From assembly GCF_050003625.1 (NCBI RefSeq), contig NC_134397.1, forward strand, positions 147,001,526-147,065,525: a DNA stretch of 64,000 nt, given 5' to 3'. This stretch comes from Haematobia irritans. Taxonomy: Eukaryota > Arthropoda > Insecta > Diptera > Muscidae. The translations under genes and the position numbers were made by a program. A model generated the notes under the pieces. It had not been told where the DNA came from. It saw only the letters and a program-made list of their open reading frames with translations, and did not search any database. Positions within the stretch are counted from its first letter, which is position 1, and each line of letters opens with the position of its first letter. Positions 11,222 through 21,290 of this stretch are shown in pieces.

Positions 11222-11455
11222 GAAACGAGTGCCACTGTGGTGCAATGGTTAGCATGCACACCTTGCATACACAGGGTCGTGGGTTCGAACCAAACACCAA
11301 AATATTTTTCAGCGGTGGATTATCCCACCTCAGTAATGCTGGTGACATTTCCGAGTGTTTCAAAGCTTATTTAAGTGGTTTGACTGCAATGTGGAACGCC
11401 GTTCGGACTCGGCTACAAAAATGAGGTCCCTTGTCATTGAGCTTAATCCTAGCTT
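11222..11455 (+). mobile_element. tRNA-derived SINE, 3' truncated
   Basis: The 5' head is tRNA-like: A box TGGTGCAATGGTTAGC (11238) and B box GGGTTCGAACC (11281). The body contains CAGCGGTGGATTATCCCACC and GGAACGCCGTTCGGACTCGG. The shared tail found in other copies is missing after TCATTGAGCTTAAT. Other copies lie at 23427, 29737 and 60066. The ORFs on both strands here are incidental. Confidence 0.85.
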
Positions 11456-11629
11456 AGGCTCCAATGTTTTTCTACATTATCTGCCACTATTTACATATTT
11501 ACATATGTAAATATTTTGTTTCCTTTATTATTTTTAACTTCGTAACCGATTTTTTATGTTTCTTTTGCATTCTCATATTCCCTACAGAAAAAATATTGTT
11601 GTTTTTTGAACATTATTTGTTCGACATTT

Positions 11630-11815
11630 TTGAAATCGGTTTAGAGTTCGATATAGCTCCCATATATATCTTTCGCCCGATATACACCCATATTACCACA
11701 GACGCCAAAGTTTTACTCCGATTTACGCGAAATTTTGCACAGGGTGTAGACTTAACATTCTTACTATACATGCCAAATTTGGTTTAAATCGTTTCAGATT
11801 TAGACATAGAATTTT
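11630..11815 (+). repeat. MM2 fragment
   Basis: One monomer is recognised by GATATAGCTCCCATATATAT and TTTCGCCCGATATAC, matching the units at 49440-50100. Confidence 0.7.
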
Positions 11816-11899
11816 TGAAAATATTTGATGTCAAACGTTCCAGACAAGCGTTATAATGCATTAAAAATCATAAAAAAAAATTTAAAAATTATTTATTCG

Positions 11900-12117
11900 T
11901 CAAAATATCACAAAATTTCGTTATTTACATCCAAATCACTGGATTCGCATCACACCTTAAGAAGTGATGCAAATTCAGTGCCCATGGGCTCCACCGATCC
12001 GTCCTATGACAAGCCCATGTTAAACTCATCGCTTCTGCGCCAATTTTGCATGTTCCGGATCCAAAAAGAACATTTTCACTACTTTTTTGGCGACGCTTTT
12101 TTGCTGGGATGTTAAAT
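11900..12117 (+). repeat. Dispersed ~215-bp repeat
   Basis: Similar sequence lies at 44630-44847. Shared phrases are GGATTCGCATCACACC/CGGATCACACCGTAAG, CGCCAATTTTGCA and TTTGGCGACGCTTTTTTGC. In the second location it sits inside the hAT-like element at 44072. The end motif CCCAGCAAAAAA suggests a MITE of its own. Confidence 0.55.
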
Positions 12118-12135
12118 GGAACTATTAGTATTTTA

Positions 12136-12262
12136 AGCGAAAATTTCAATAATTTTCTTAACTGACTTAATTATTTTTGATTTGATTAAAAATTTATTTA
12201 TATCAGTTAATTTTTTAATAATAATTTTAATTCGATATATTTTAACGATATTTTTTCTGTGT
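12136..12262. mobile_element. CACAGAAAAAAA-family MITE remnant
   Basis: The right end TTTTTTCTGTGTA (12250-12262) and TTAATT-rich body match the family at 2921 and 27622. The left end is decayed. Confidence 0.5.
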
Positions 12263-12298
12263 ACCCTAAATGATCGATTGGTAATAATGTTCATATAA

Positions 12299-12583
12299 AA
12301 TATTTTGCCATTACATCACTTCAAACTCAATGAATTCATATTGAAATATGTGAAGGAAAAGTGTACCTGGCATATACCAGTCAAACATACGTCCATAGCC
12401 AAAACATTGCAAAGGCAAGCCAAGCGATTACCGATAATTTCAAATTTTTTGTATTTTTGGTATTTCGGAATATTGGTGTTGGTGGCCTCCGCATATTTGG
12501 TTAGACATTTTTTGTGGGTGATTAAGAATTGTCCAAGCCATATTTTATGGATACGTAAATCTTATTTGGAATTCATAAATTGA
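12299..12583 (+). other. Open frame with one membrane-like segment
   Basis: The frame is open from the stop at 12296 to TGA at 12581-12583, about 94 codons. It holds a basic stretch (TSIAKTLQRQAKRLP), then a hydrophobic run (about residues 46-70, FLYFWYFGILVLVASAYLV) and a short polar tail. There is no in-frame ATG and no good acceptor AG at its start, so a complete gene is unlikely. It could be a terminal exon of a membrane protein or a pseudogene. Confidence 0.25.
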
Positions 12584-13718
12584 GGACTCTTTATTGGGTA
12601 TTCGATTGATATGTGAGCATGATTTTCACTTCTATTGAGAAAGAAGATTCACATAAACCCTCGTGTGAAGTTGAACATGCGTATGTGTTGGTATTGGTTG
12701 CCGGAAATAAGATCACGTCGCCGAACGTCCCGCCGTTAGTTAATACGAACGGAAGGAAAACACAAAACACCCAATACAAGAGCCCCTCTCCAAATTAGAT
12801 TTATCCAAAAGATAACCCCAAAAAGAAAGGAGATTGTTTGGATAGAGGAAATCATGAGTTATGACATTTGACATACCTCTATATGGATTTCCCGAATGTT
12901 GTATTCTAAGAAGGTTCAGGGAGAGCAATAGAGTTATACACCATGGTATAATAATATAAGCACCGGAAACAAAAGGCTATGTACACGTAGCCGTGATAAA
13001 ATTGGTGTTGTAGTTGGCACTTTGCGGTTACTAGTCGCCCGCCGTGCTTGTGTGTCTGCCGAGCTCAATCTCGGTATATTGGTGCTAGGTAGGTAGATAG
13101 GTAGGCAGTAGCCATTGATGACTATTATGGTAACATAGGTTAATACAAAAACAAAAAATAAAATCTCATACCGAAAAAGCGGAGACGAAGAAGAAGAAGG
13201 CGAATTTCATCCAAGTCCAATGACAATTGTTGACGAAAAGAATCACCAGCAACTAATGTCATAATTAAAAATGCAGATCAGGTGCCCGACTATATGAATA
13301 AAACGGCAGCACGCATTGGACACAACAGTACCTTACACTCAGTCAGTCAAATAGGCAGGCGTGCAACCGCTTTGGAATGATCGCTGTTTACGTCCGTCCA
13401 TATGAACCAATGAGAAACATATTGAAGTGTGTAAACGCAAGTTGTATGGGTGTAAAATGGCAATGTGTGTGCGTATGCGGGAGAGTGAGCCTTCGAACGG
13501 TGGGATTAAATTGTGGAAAAAATTCATGGGAACATATCTACGGTTAAAGAATGATAACTTGAGGCCAGGTTATTGAAATAAAAATATACCTACAATAAAT
13601 ATCGGTTTTATCCATATATTCATCATATTTGCCATAGTGAGTTTATTAATGAATGCCTTCAATAATGAATCCATCATGTTGAAATTCAACAAAAAGTCGT
13701 TTTTTGGGGGTATGTAGG
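12584..13718. other. Repeat-poor stretch, no gene identified
   Basis: I see no TE signature from 12584 to 13718 apart from a short TAGG/TAGA simple repeat near 13087-13110 and A-rich or purine-rich runs near 13140-13200. The sequence has higher complexity than its surroundings and may be host DNA (intron or regulatory). Only short ORFs occur. Confidence 0.4.
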
Positions 13719-14532
13719 CACTGTTGCCACTCGAGTTCAAAATAATCTACCAAAATTTGGACAAAATGTTACCAAAAACCCAACAAAGCAAAAAATCTTA
13801 TTAAAAAATTTTATTTCTATAGAGAATTTTGTCAACATTTTATTTCTATAGAAAATTTTGTCAACTTTTTTTCTATAGAAAATTTTGTCAAAATGTTATG
13901 TCTATAGAAAATTTTGTCAAAATTTTATTTCTATAGAAAAATTTGTCAAAATTTTATTTTTACAGAAAATTTTGTCAAAATTTTATTTCTATAGAAAGTT
14001 TTGTCAAAATTTTATTTCTATAGAAAATTTGGTCAAAATTTTATTTCTATAAAAAATTTCGCAAAATTATATTTCTATAGAAAATTTTGTCAAAATTTTA
14101 TTTCTATAGAACATTTTGTCAAAATTTTATTTCTATAGAACATTTTATAAACATTTTATTTCTATAGAAAATTTTGTCAAAATTTTATTTCTATAGAAAA
14201 TTTTGTCAAAATTTTATTTCTATAGAAAATTTTGTCAAAATTTTATTTCTATAGAAAATTTCATCAAAATTTTATTTCTATAGAAAATTTTGTCAAGATT
14301 TTATTTCTATAGAACATTTTATCAAAATTTTATTTCTATAGAAAATTTCGGCAAAATTTTATTTCTATAGAAAATTTCGGCAAAATTTTATTTCTATAGA
14401 AAATGTTGTCAAAATTTTAGTTGGTCAGGAATATTTTGCAAAATCTACCAAAACATAAAGAATTCTACCAATCTACCAAATTATAAAAAATCTAAAATTT
14501 TTGGTAGAATTTAACCAACTGTGGCAACCGTG
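13719..14532. mobile_element. hAT MITE with long 29-bp tandem array
   Basis: The TIRs are CACTGTTGCCACTCGAG (13719) and, reversed from 14532, CACGGTTGCCACAGTTG. Flanks tatgtagg and tatatagg form an 8-bp TSD with one change. The interior is about twenty tandem copies of a 29-bp unit (TATTTCTATAGAAAATTTTG core) between 13800 and 14420, bordered by inverted CTACCAAAAATT motifs. It is nonautonomous. Confidence 0.85.
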
Positions 14533-14540
14533 TATATAGG

Positions 14541-14765
14541 TCAAGTTCCAAGATGAATCGATCTACCGATTTGATTGCTTGGGCAGATGTCTCTACTTTT
14601 AGCCTGTTTGCTTTAATTTGGAAATATAAAGGAATTTTAGGTCCATAAAGGCATATGCCAAATTTGGTATATATCACTCCATATCTTGATATAGCCCATA
14701 TATAATCCGATCTCCAGATTTGACTTCTTTGAAATTCAGAGGTATTTTAGATTCATAAAGAGATC
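14541..14765 (+). repeat. MM3 fragment
   Basis: Degenerate monomers contain GATATAGCCCATATATAATC and CCGATCTCCAGATTTGAC (14690-14725) and TTTTAGGTCCATAAAG. No ends are visible. Confidence 0.6.
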
Positions 14766-14784
14766 TAGGTTCACAACTACACAT

Positions 14785-14980
14785 AACATTTTTTTTTGTC
14801 TGCAATTACGAAATGAATTGATCCAAATCATATTTATTTGAAATATCTTTAACCACAGAAAAGATAGTATCAATTAAAAAATTAATTGAAACTATTAATA
14901 TTTGTGATTAATTTATGTTTCATTTAAAAAACTCAATTAAGACTTCGATTGGAAAAATTTTCGTGAAAATTTTTTCTGTG
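14785..14980 (-). mobile_element. CACAGAAAAAAA-family MITE
   Basis: The right end is TCGTGAAAATTTTTTCTGTG followed by TA (14981-14982). The left end TTTTTTTTGTCTGCAATTACG is decayed. The body carries GATAGTATCAATTAAAAAAT. Confidence 0.65.
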
Positions 14981-15000
14981 TATTTGCCCACCTACATTCC

Positions 15001-15385
15001 AGCGTAGCCATCGAAGTAACCAGGTATCACTATAGGGAATAAGATTTTCGACAGTTGGAGCAGTTAACTGCCGTATGTTTTAAAGAATTTCCACGTCGTT
15101 GTATGTCGATGTTTGATATGTCACGTTGAAGTGCCTTGTAAACTATTACTATGAAGGATGATGTGATCCACAAATCCTTGTATTGGAACATTATCCACAA
15201 ATCCTTGTATTGGAACATTACAGATTGAAAGTTTGCAAGATATCTGAGATAGTCGACATTTAAAAAACTGTTCGAAAATTTTGGCAATAGAAAACGAGGC
15301 TACACTGTTTAAGAGCTCTACAATATTGAATTATTCGGCCGATTGGGATCGAATATTGTGGGAGAGAGGTGGAGGGTATAAAAAT
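15001..15385. other. Short unassigned stretch with 26-bp tandem duplication
   Basis: The phrase AAATCCTTGTATTGGAACAT occurs twice in tandem near 15171 and 15197. No recognisable gene or TE terminus is present; an 85-codon minus-strand ORF spans it without any motif. Confidence 0.35.
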
Positions 15386-15560
15386 CTTTTATACCCTCCA
15401 CCTTATTACGTTTGTAACGTATCGAAATATTGGTTTCAGATTCTACAAAGTTCTTGGCCGCATTTTGGTATAGCTCTCATATAAACTGATCCCCAGATTG
15501 GCTTCTAGGGACTCTTGGAGTAGCATATTTCATCCGATCATGCCAAAATTGATATATACG
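15386..15560 (+). mobile_element. MM1 5' end fragment
   Basis: It starts TATACCCTCCACC and runs through CGTTTGTAACGTATCGAAAT into one truncated monomer ending near 15560. The core and the 3' half are lost. Confidence 0.7.
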
Positions 15561-15957
15561 GTCAATATTAAAAATTTTAATTAAATATCAAGTATATACG
15601 GCCGTAAGTTCGGCCAGGCCGAATCTTATGTACCCTCCACCATGGATTGCATAGAAACTTGTACTGTCGTCCACAATTGAATTACTTGGGTTGTGGTATC
15701 ATAAAACTTCTTAACATCGTTTTCTAAATTGTGAGTTAGTCCATACGTGCACCCTCAAAAAAAATCGCTTTTCTAACATATGTTCCAAACATATTTTGCA
15801 GGAGTCACATATATTATTGGATACTGCCGAAACATTAATATGTTTGTTTTATGTGAACATATTATATGTTTGGAAGCATTTTGAGCCCAAACATATTATA
15901 TGCTTGGAAGAATTTGCCCCAAAGAAGATTGTGAAATTATTCAATTTTTTAAATTTT

Positions 15958-16034
15958 ACCTTTCGCCTGGACGGAGAATCGAACCGAGGACCATACAGTT
16001 TGTAAGCCGACACACTATCCACTGGGCTACGTAG
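15958..16034 (-). ncRNA. tRNA-like block (internal Pol III boxes)
   Basis: On the minus strand the block has an A-box-like stretch near 16025 (GCCCAGTGGATAG) and a B box GGTTCGATTCT (15976-15986), followed by CCGTCCAGGCGAAAGGT. No paired acceptor stem is evident, so it is a tRNA-derived module, not a functional tRNA gene. Confidence 0.5.
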
Positions 16035-16148
16035 CTGTTATAGTCACCTGTAGACAATTATCGTTATAAGTTACATTTATATAGCATAGTTTGCAGCGCC
16101 CACGAGCCCATGCAAACATAACATTATTTAACAGAAACATACATTTGT

Positions 16149-16222
16149 TGGCCACGTGGAGCAGTGGTTAACATGTCTGCCTTGAATGCAAAGGGTCGTG
16201 GGTTCAGTCCTTGCTCCGACCG
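16149..16222 (+). ncRNA. tRNA-like block (internal Pol III boxes)
   Basis: The A-box-like sequence is GTGGAGCAGTGGTTAAC (16156) and the B box GGGTTCAGTCC (16200). The B box has drifted from the GGGTTCGATCC of the sister copies. It diverges from the block at 15958, with about 115 bp between them containing GCGCCCACGAGCC. Confidence 0.5.
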
Positions 16223-17577
16223 AACACCATTTTTTTTTTAATTTACACATTTGTACATAATTTCATTTTTACCTTTAAGGCCGGTATTAAGTTGGCATTA
16301 TCACTCTAAAATGGAAATGTTTTGCCTTTTACTTTTCTTTAATAATTCATTTTAAAGAAAATAATCGTTTTCAATTGTTTTAGCTGCAAAACTTGAACTT
16401 AATGTCCGCTTTTCTACTTGAAGGTGTCCGTCAACTCCTCTTGGTCTATTCTCTTGGTTCCGAATGTCTATTCTCTTTACTCCGAATACACATTCTAATA
16501 TTCAAATTAAATAATATTTAGACTTAAGCATATTAAATTGTTGGCCTTATCATAAAACAGTTTTCCGAAACAACATACAAGCGGTTTCACAGAAATTGCT
16601 CCCTTTTGATTCTCTCGCTGTGTTATGTTGATATCTTTCGTTTCCATCTCTATACTCTCTCTCTCTCTGTCGCTCTCTGAATAAAATATCACAACATATA
16701 TATGTCTACTCGAAATTTGTAAATTTATATATGTTTACATTCACACATATTATTTTTATGAAACATTCATGCCCCAAACATAATATATTCTAACATATTA
16801 ACATATGTGTCCCAAATATTTAATGTTAGTTTAGGAACATTAAATGCTTGCACTTAAATATATTGTGTTTAAATATTGTGCCCGAAACACATTTTGTTTA
16901 TATCGGAACATATGAAAAACATATTTTTCTAACAGTGTGGTAGAGAGCCAGAATTGAAATATGGGGGTCGCTTATATGGGGGCTATATACAATTATGAAC
17001 TTGATATGAACCAATTTTTGTGTGATTGGGGATCGATTTATCTGAGGGCTATATATAACTATAAACCGATATGGACCTAGTTAGACATGGTTATTAACGG
17101 CCACATACTAACACAATGTACCAAATTCAACTGACTCGGATGAAATTTGCTCCTCCAAGAGGCTCCAAAACCAAATCTCGGGATCGGTTTATATGGGGGC
17201 TATATATGATTATGGACTGATTTGGACCACTTTTGGCATGGCTGTTAAATATCATATACTACCATCACGTACCAAATTTCAACCAGAGCGGATGAATTTT
17301 GCTTCTCCAAAAGGCACCGGAGGTCAAATCTGGGGATCGGTTTATATGGGGGCTATATATAATTATGGACTGATATGAACCAATTTCCGCATGGTTGTTG
17401 GATACCATATACTAACACCATGTACCAAATTTCAGCCGGATCGGATGAAATTTGCTTCTCTTAGATGCTCCGCAAGCCAAATCGGGGGTTCGGTTTATAT
17501 GGGGGCTATATATAATTATGGACCGATGTGGACCAATTTTTGCATGGTTGTTAGAGATCATAAGTTGACACCATGTA

Positions 17578-18123
17578 AAGGGTGGTTAAAATTTCAAGGG
17601 CCGATGTTGATTTTGAATAAAACACAAACTATTTAGGAAATTATTGTAATTTTATTTTATTATGATACATTGGTATTACTCAATTATGTATGAAACAAAA
17701 TATCGGTCAAATGGGCGCCGCGACCTCGGTGGCACACCTTCATCCGATGATCCAAATTTTCGATGACGCTGAGGCGGCTTCCGGTTTTCGATTTCCCCCC
17801 GATCCAGACTTCCTGGCTGTCGACAAACGTTCCCCAAACACTTTAATTACATTTGTAACGGTTGATTTGGCAACTTTTAGCGATTTTGCCAGCTTTGCGT
17901 GCGAGTATCTTAGATTTTCGCGATGCGCGAGCAAAATTTTGATACGCTGCTCTTCTTGCTTGGACGGCATTTTGACAACTGAAGAGTGAATTCCAAAATC
18001 AAAATAGGAGCAACATTCTACACACACACACCTTCAAAATGAGGGGTGTTCAGGTTTTTTAAATGCAAAATTGAAAGAAATACGTCAAGTTTATATTGAC
18101 CAAATTTTGACCGTATCACCCTT
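17578..18123 (-). mobile_element. Deleted DD37E-type Tc1/mariner relative
   Basis: TA flanks both ends (17576-17577 and 18124-18125). The right end, TTGACCAAATTTTGACCGTATCACCCTT read in two parts, matches the TIR of the element at 58802. The left end AAGGGTGGTTAAAATTTC differs after eight bases. On the minus strand, ATG at 17968 opens the N-terminal transposase segment (MPSKQEEQRIKILLAHREN), a helix-turn-helix DNA-binding region. This reads to NRKPEAAS and then joins unrelated DNA. The catalytic domain is deleted. Confidence 0.75.
17740..17970 (-). pseudogene. N-terminal DD37E transposase fragment
   Basis: About 75 codons are homologous to the copy at 59872 (SYSHAKLAKSLKVAKSTVTN region, a homeodomain-like helix-turn-helix). 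This copy keeps the frame across the GGGGGG run (KSGSGGNRKP), whereas the copy at 58802 has one extra base there. The frame ends in a short non-homologous tail. Confidence 0.75.
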
Positions 18124-18564
18124 TATGTTTGCTGAGCCCCCTGTATCCAAGTAACATGTTTGTGATAATCATATTGAAAACTTGATTTTCTCAATAAAAG
18201 TAAAGAAATTTACTTCCTTGGTCTGCGGTTTGTGGCAGTCAGCATTGTCGGTGAGAATTCCTAAAAAATGGCACAAAAAGTGTCTCGAGCAATAAAAGGT
18301 GGCACACATATTTAAAAAAGTGGCACAATTCATTATAAGGAAAAGATAATTGAATTTTATTTTTTCTAAGGAACTATTAAGTCGCGTTTTCTTCAAATTA
18401 GATCTAAATAAACCCAACAATAATTTTAATTCCCTTTCCTCGAGATTCAATCTTTGAAATTAACAATTTTACTGAGATTCTGGTTTACTTAAAAATGTCC
18501 TTGCATATTTCTAGGCGTCAGAATTTTCCGCTTGATAAAACAATGGTTTGGGATGGAAAAAGTG
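18124..18564. other. No feature recognised
   Basis: AT-rich sequence with a 93-codon minus-strand ORF (18169-18450) lacking motifs. No TE terminus is seen. Confidence 0.35.
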
Positions 18565-18620
18565 CTACAAACGGAATGGTAAAGTTAATATATCCCCCAT
18601 CCTATGGTGGAGGGTATAAA
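18565..18620 (-). repeat. MM1 5' end fragment
   Basis: The segment reads GCTACAAACGGAATGGTAAA through CCTATGGTGGAGGGTATAAA, the reverse of a canonical MM1 start. It may be the displaced end of the copy beginning at 15588. Confidence 0.75.
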
Positions 18621-19156
18621 AAGTCTAACAAAAGAAAAACGTTTTCAGTACAAACGTTTTTTTCTTTGTGTGTATTTTATTAAATTTTTACTCAAATACA
18701 AGGAAGAATTAAAAATAATAATTAATTGAAAAAGAGATGAAGTCCAACTACATAGATGATAATTTAGTTTTACAATTAAAATCAGTTACATTTCCAATTG
18801 AATCAATTAAAAAATTATCAGTAACAGAGAAATCAATTACTGCACGCAAAAAAATAATTCTTTCCTCCCAAACGAAATTTTAGACAAACAAGGTTCGTTT
18901 CTCATTTGCTTTTCGTTGAAAGGAAGTGTATTTGGAAGAAAAGCATATTTTTTTTGTGATAAACGTTTATTCTTTTCCAGGATGTAAAAACAATTTCATA
19001 AAGACTAACTCAAAAAAAATTTTTTTCTGGCTAATTGCATTTTCCCTCACATCTTTCCCACTTCCACGAAGTTTTTTAGTTCTTAGCACCTTTTTCTGTA
19101 ACACAAACAATGTAGAAGAAATTATACGATTTTATAAATTTTAAAATTTTTTTTTA

Positions 19157-19234
19157 CCTTTCGCCTGGACGGAGAATCGAACCACGGACCATGCAATTTG
19201 TAAGCCAACACACTATCCACTGAGCCATGTAGCC
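19157..19234 (-). ncRNA. tRNA-like block
   Basis: On the minus strand it has A box TGGCTCAGTGGATAG and B box GGTTCGATTCT, both close to the Pol III consensus, followed by CCGTCCAGGCGAAAGGTAAA. The acceptor stem does not pair convincingly, so it is a tRNA-derived module. Confidence 0.55.
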
Positions 19235-19350
19235 ATTATTGTCATCAATAGACAATTACCCATATAACTAAGTTATATTTATATAGCATAGCTTGCGGCG
19301 CCCACGAGCCGATTAAACAAAGTTTATTTAACAGAAAAATACATTTAGTT

Positions 19351-19424
19351 GGGCACCGTGGAGCAGTGGTTGCTACGTCTGACTTGCATGCCAAGGGTCG
19401 TGGGTTCGATCCCTGCTTCGACCA
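19351..19424 (+). ncRNA. tRNA-like block
   Basis: The A-box-like sequence is GTGGAGCAGTGGTTGC (19359) and the B box GGGTTCGATCCC (19402). A T-rich tract follows at 19428, which could end a Pol III transcript. It diverges from the block at 19157. Confidence 0.6.
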
Positions 19425-19842
19425 AAGTTTTTTTTTTTTTTTTTTACATATATTCCAGATATGATCGGAAGATTCCGAAAAATTTTCAACATTACATTCT
19501 ACTATATTAAATATTTACTATGAACTGTAAAATGTGTCTTATTGAAGACCTAAATTTAGAAAAGAACAGTGTTTGATATAAACGAAATGGACTGTGTTGT
19601 TGGTTCAAAAATAACTTTTTTTACTGAAAAAATAAAAATTTTGTAACAAACGAATTTTTTTGGTGATAAAAGTGTATACTTTTCGAAGCAATTCAAAAAA
19701 CTCAAACAAAAGAAAAACGTTTTCGGTACACGTTTTCCAAACGTTTTTTTTCTTTGCGTGTGCAGCAATTTCAATAACATACAACTTTATTGGATCAATT
19801 AATTTCGCGATTGAATCAGAAAAAAATATTTTTGTGTATGCA

Positions 19843-20759
19843 AAACTTGTACGTTTTTGATATAGCTCCATTACTGTCTGATCCTTCAATTTTAAATTTT
19901 ATGGATAGAGCCGTATATGATAAATACCAATATTTCTGCTATTTTGCAGATTTAAGTTTTACAAAATTTTCCCTATAAGCACATTTTGCTCCACTGTAAA
20001 TTACTTGGTGGATTAAACAAAATTAACATCTTTGCCGATTTACTTAAAGAAATTGAAGAGTGTCACCACTAACTTAATTCTGCTTAAAAAAATAAAGAAC
20101 CCTACTGTTTATTTACCAATCCAATTCGAATATATCTTCTTTATGAGTCTTTACGCTAAAATACAGGGGCCTATAGGCCAACTAGCAGTTTAATACAATT
20201 GTCATTTTGAAATTCGAATTTCTTAAACCTTATTCATACTTGGACATTTGATGGATATACACGTAGACGCACACAGTCACGTACGCGCTCACACATACAC
20301 CAGCAGAATTATTAACGTAGAAGTACCTTACCCATACAGGGCGACAAGTGCATGTATAGGCTTTGTAATGGATAGAGTAGAAAATAACTAAAAATGGTTT
20401 GAGGTGTGGTGCTGAGCTCACTGGGGATCTTCAGAGTTAGTTGCCAATTAGACATTGTCACCAACGGATCGAATATATTTCCAATCTTCCCGTAATCTTG
20501 AAATATTCATGGTTAAGAAAAACAAGCCAGGTTGAAAGAAAAAAAAAACAGTGATTAGTGAAAATATTCAAACGAAGAACCCTGTGCAGTATATGGTGAA
20601 TGGATTGTGCTTTTTAATACAGGTCACTAGTGCAACATGTATTCTCACAAGAAGGAGATATTATTTCGAAACTTTATTTCACTCTACTTTTATCATCCAT
20701 TGGTCAGTTGGCAAGATGTCGGCATAGCTGATATTATTTGAGAAATTCTAAAGGCCGCT
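19843..20759. other. Repeat-poor stretch upstream of candidate gene
   Basis: I recognise no repeat terminus here. The 20230-20330 region contains CACACATACACC-like simple sequence. TTGGTCAGTTGG at 20699-20710 contains a TCAGTT initiator-like motif about 55 bp before the candidate ATG at 20760. Confidence 0.35.
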
Positions 20760-21215
20760 ATGCTACATCTAGTCAATTTTTTCAATGGATTTATCAACGT
20801 GGGATTAGCAAGGGAAATTGCAGCAGAGCCTATTCCGGAAATGGACCTATCTATATACATGAATTGTCAACAAATGGTGAAAATAAGGTGAGTTATTATA
20901 AAAATTGCATTCATTTAATTTTTCGATAACATTCGATTACTTTATGTTGAGGTCTACTATATGATCGTGAGTTATCGTTTAATAATTTTGTTAATCCTTC
21001 CAAAAGATATAACATTTTGTTATACAGTTTATTGCAAGAAACCATATAATTTGTAAATCTTCCCTTTTAGAATTTGTTCAATTGATCGGAGAGGATACTT
21101 ATCGTTAGTTTTTTTGCAAGCCTACCGATTTGTACAGCCTGCCGATTGGCATTCTCTGTTATCAATAATCGTCTACCATAATGCAATAAACTTATATGTA
21201 AAATTATGTATATAA
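20760..21215 (+). CDS. Candidate host gene, two short exons, function unknown
   Basis: ATG at 20760 sits in a good context (AAGGCCGCTATG). It opens 42 codons plus 2 nt, ending at a near-perfect donor AATAAG|GTGAGT (20888). The peptide begins MLHLVNFFNGFINVGLAREI and contains AAEPIPEMDLSIYMNC. A plausible acceptor CTTCCCTTTTAG ends at 21070, and joining there keeps the frame open for 47 more codons to TAA at 21213-21215, giving a roughly 90-residue product. Exon 1 is the better supported part; the second exon is only one of the possible continuations. The surroundings are repeat-poor. I recognise no family. Confidence 0.35.
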
Positions 21216-21290
21216 GTAAGAGTTGCCATATCTAGAAAAAAGTGGGAAACAACCTAACAAAACGTCAGGGCAAAAAAAAGTAAGAAATTT

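Larger units (their letters stand above)
15750..16937. mobile_element. CACTA-like nonautonomous element with two tRNA-like blocks
   Basis: The ends are CACCCTCAAAAAAAATCGC and, reversed from the right, CACTGTTAGAAAAATATG. Subterminal ACATATGTTCC motifs are inverted at the two ends. The interrupted MM1 gives the empty site: TG is duplicated (15748-15749 and 16938-16939). A CAC start with a 2-bp TSD fits EnSpm/CACTA elements in animals. The subterminal body is packed with ACATAT motifs. The centre holds the divergent tRNA-like pair also present in the different family at 18843. No transposase is seen. Confidence 0.65.
15588..17577 (-). mobile_element. MM1 element holding a CACTA-like insertion
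   Basis: It begins with the 3' terminal structure on the plus strand (CAAGTATATACGGCCGTAAG, then the hairpin TTCGGCCAGGCCGAA). It is interrupted at 15750-16937, then resumes with 153-bp monomers to 17577, where a DD37E-derived element follows. A small detached piece of an MM1 5' end lies at 18565-18620. Confidence 0.8.
18843..19760 (+). mobile_element. CACTA-like nonautonomous element with two tRNA-like blocks
   Basis: The ends are CACGCAAAAAAATAATTC and, reversed, CACGCAAAGAAAAAAAACG, with TG at 18841-18842 and 19761-19762. A second copy in reverse orientation lies at 46672-47583 with CA as its 2-bp duplication. Subterminal repeats include AAACGTTT-type motifs. The core holds two divergent tRNA-like blocks. 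No coding capacity is visible. Confidence 0.7.
18690..19842. mobile_element. CACAGAAAAAAA-family MITE split by a CACTA-like element
   Basis: The halves 18690-18842 and 19763-19842 together give the AATTGA-rich body and the end ATTGAATCAGAAAAAAATAT...TTGTGTA. The break duplicates TG around 18843-19760. Confidence 0.6.

Noticed and set aside
13800..14420. CRISPR-like array of regularly spaced repeats
   Set aside because: The 29-bp units are contiguous with no unique spacers, in a fly genome, inside a hAT MITE.
19157..19424. Two functional tRNA genes
   Set aside because: A and B boxes are good but acceptor stems do not pair and there is no clear anticodon arm; three dispersed copies lie within MITEs.
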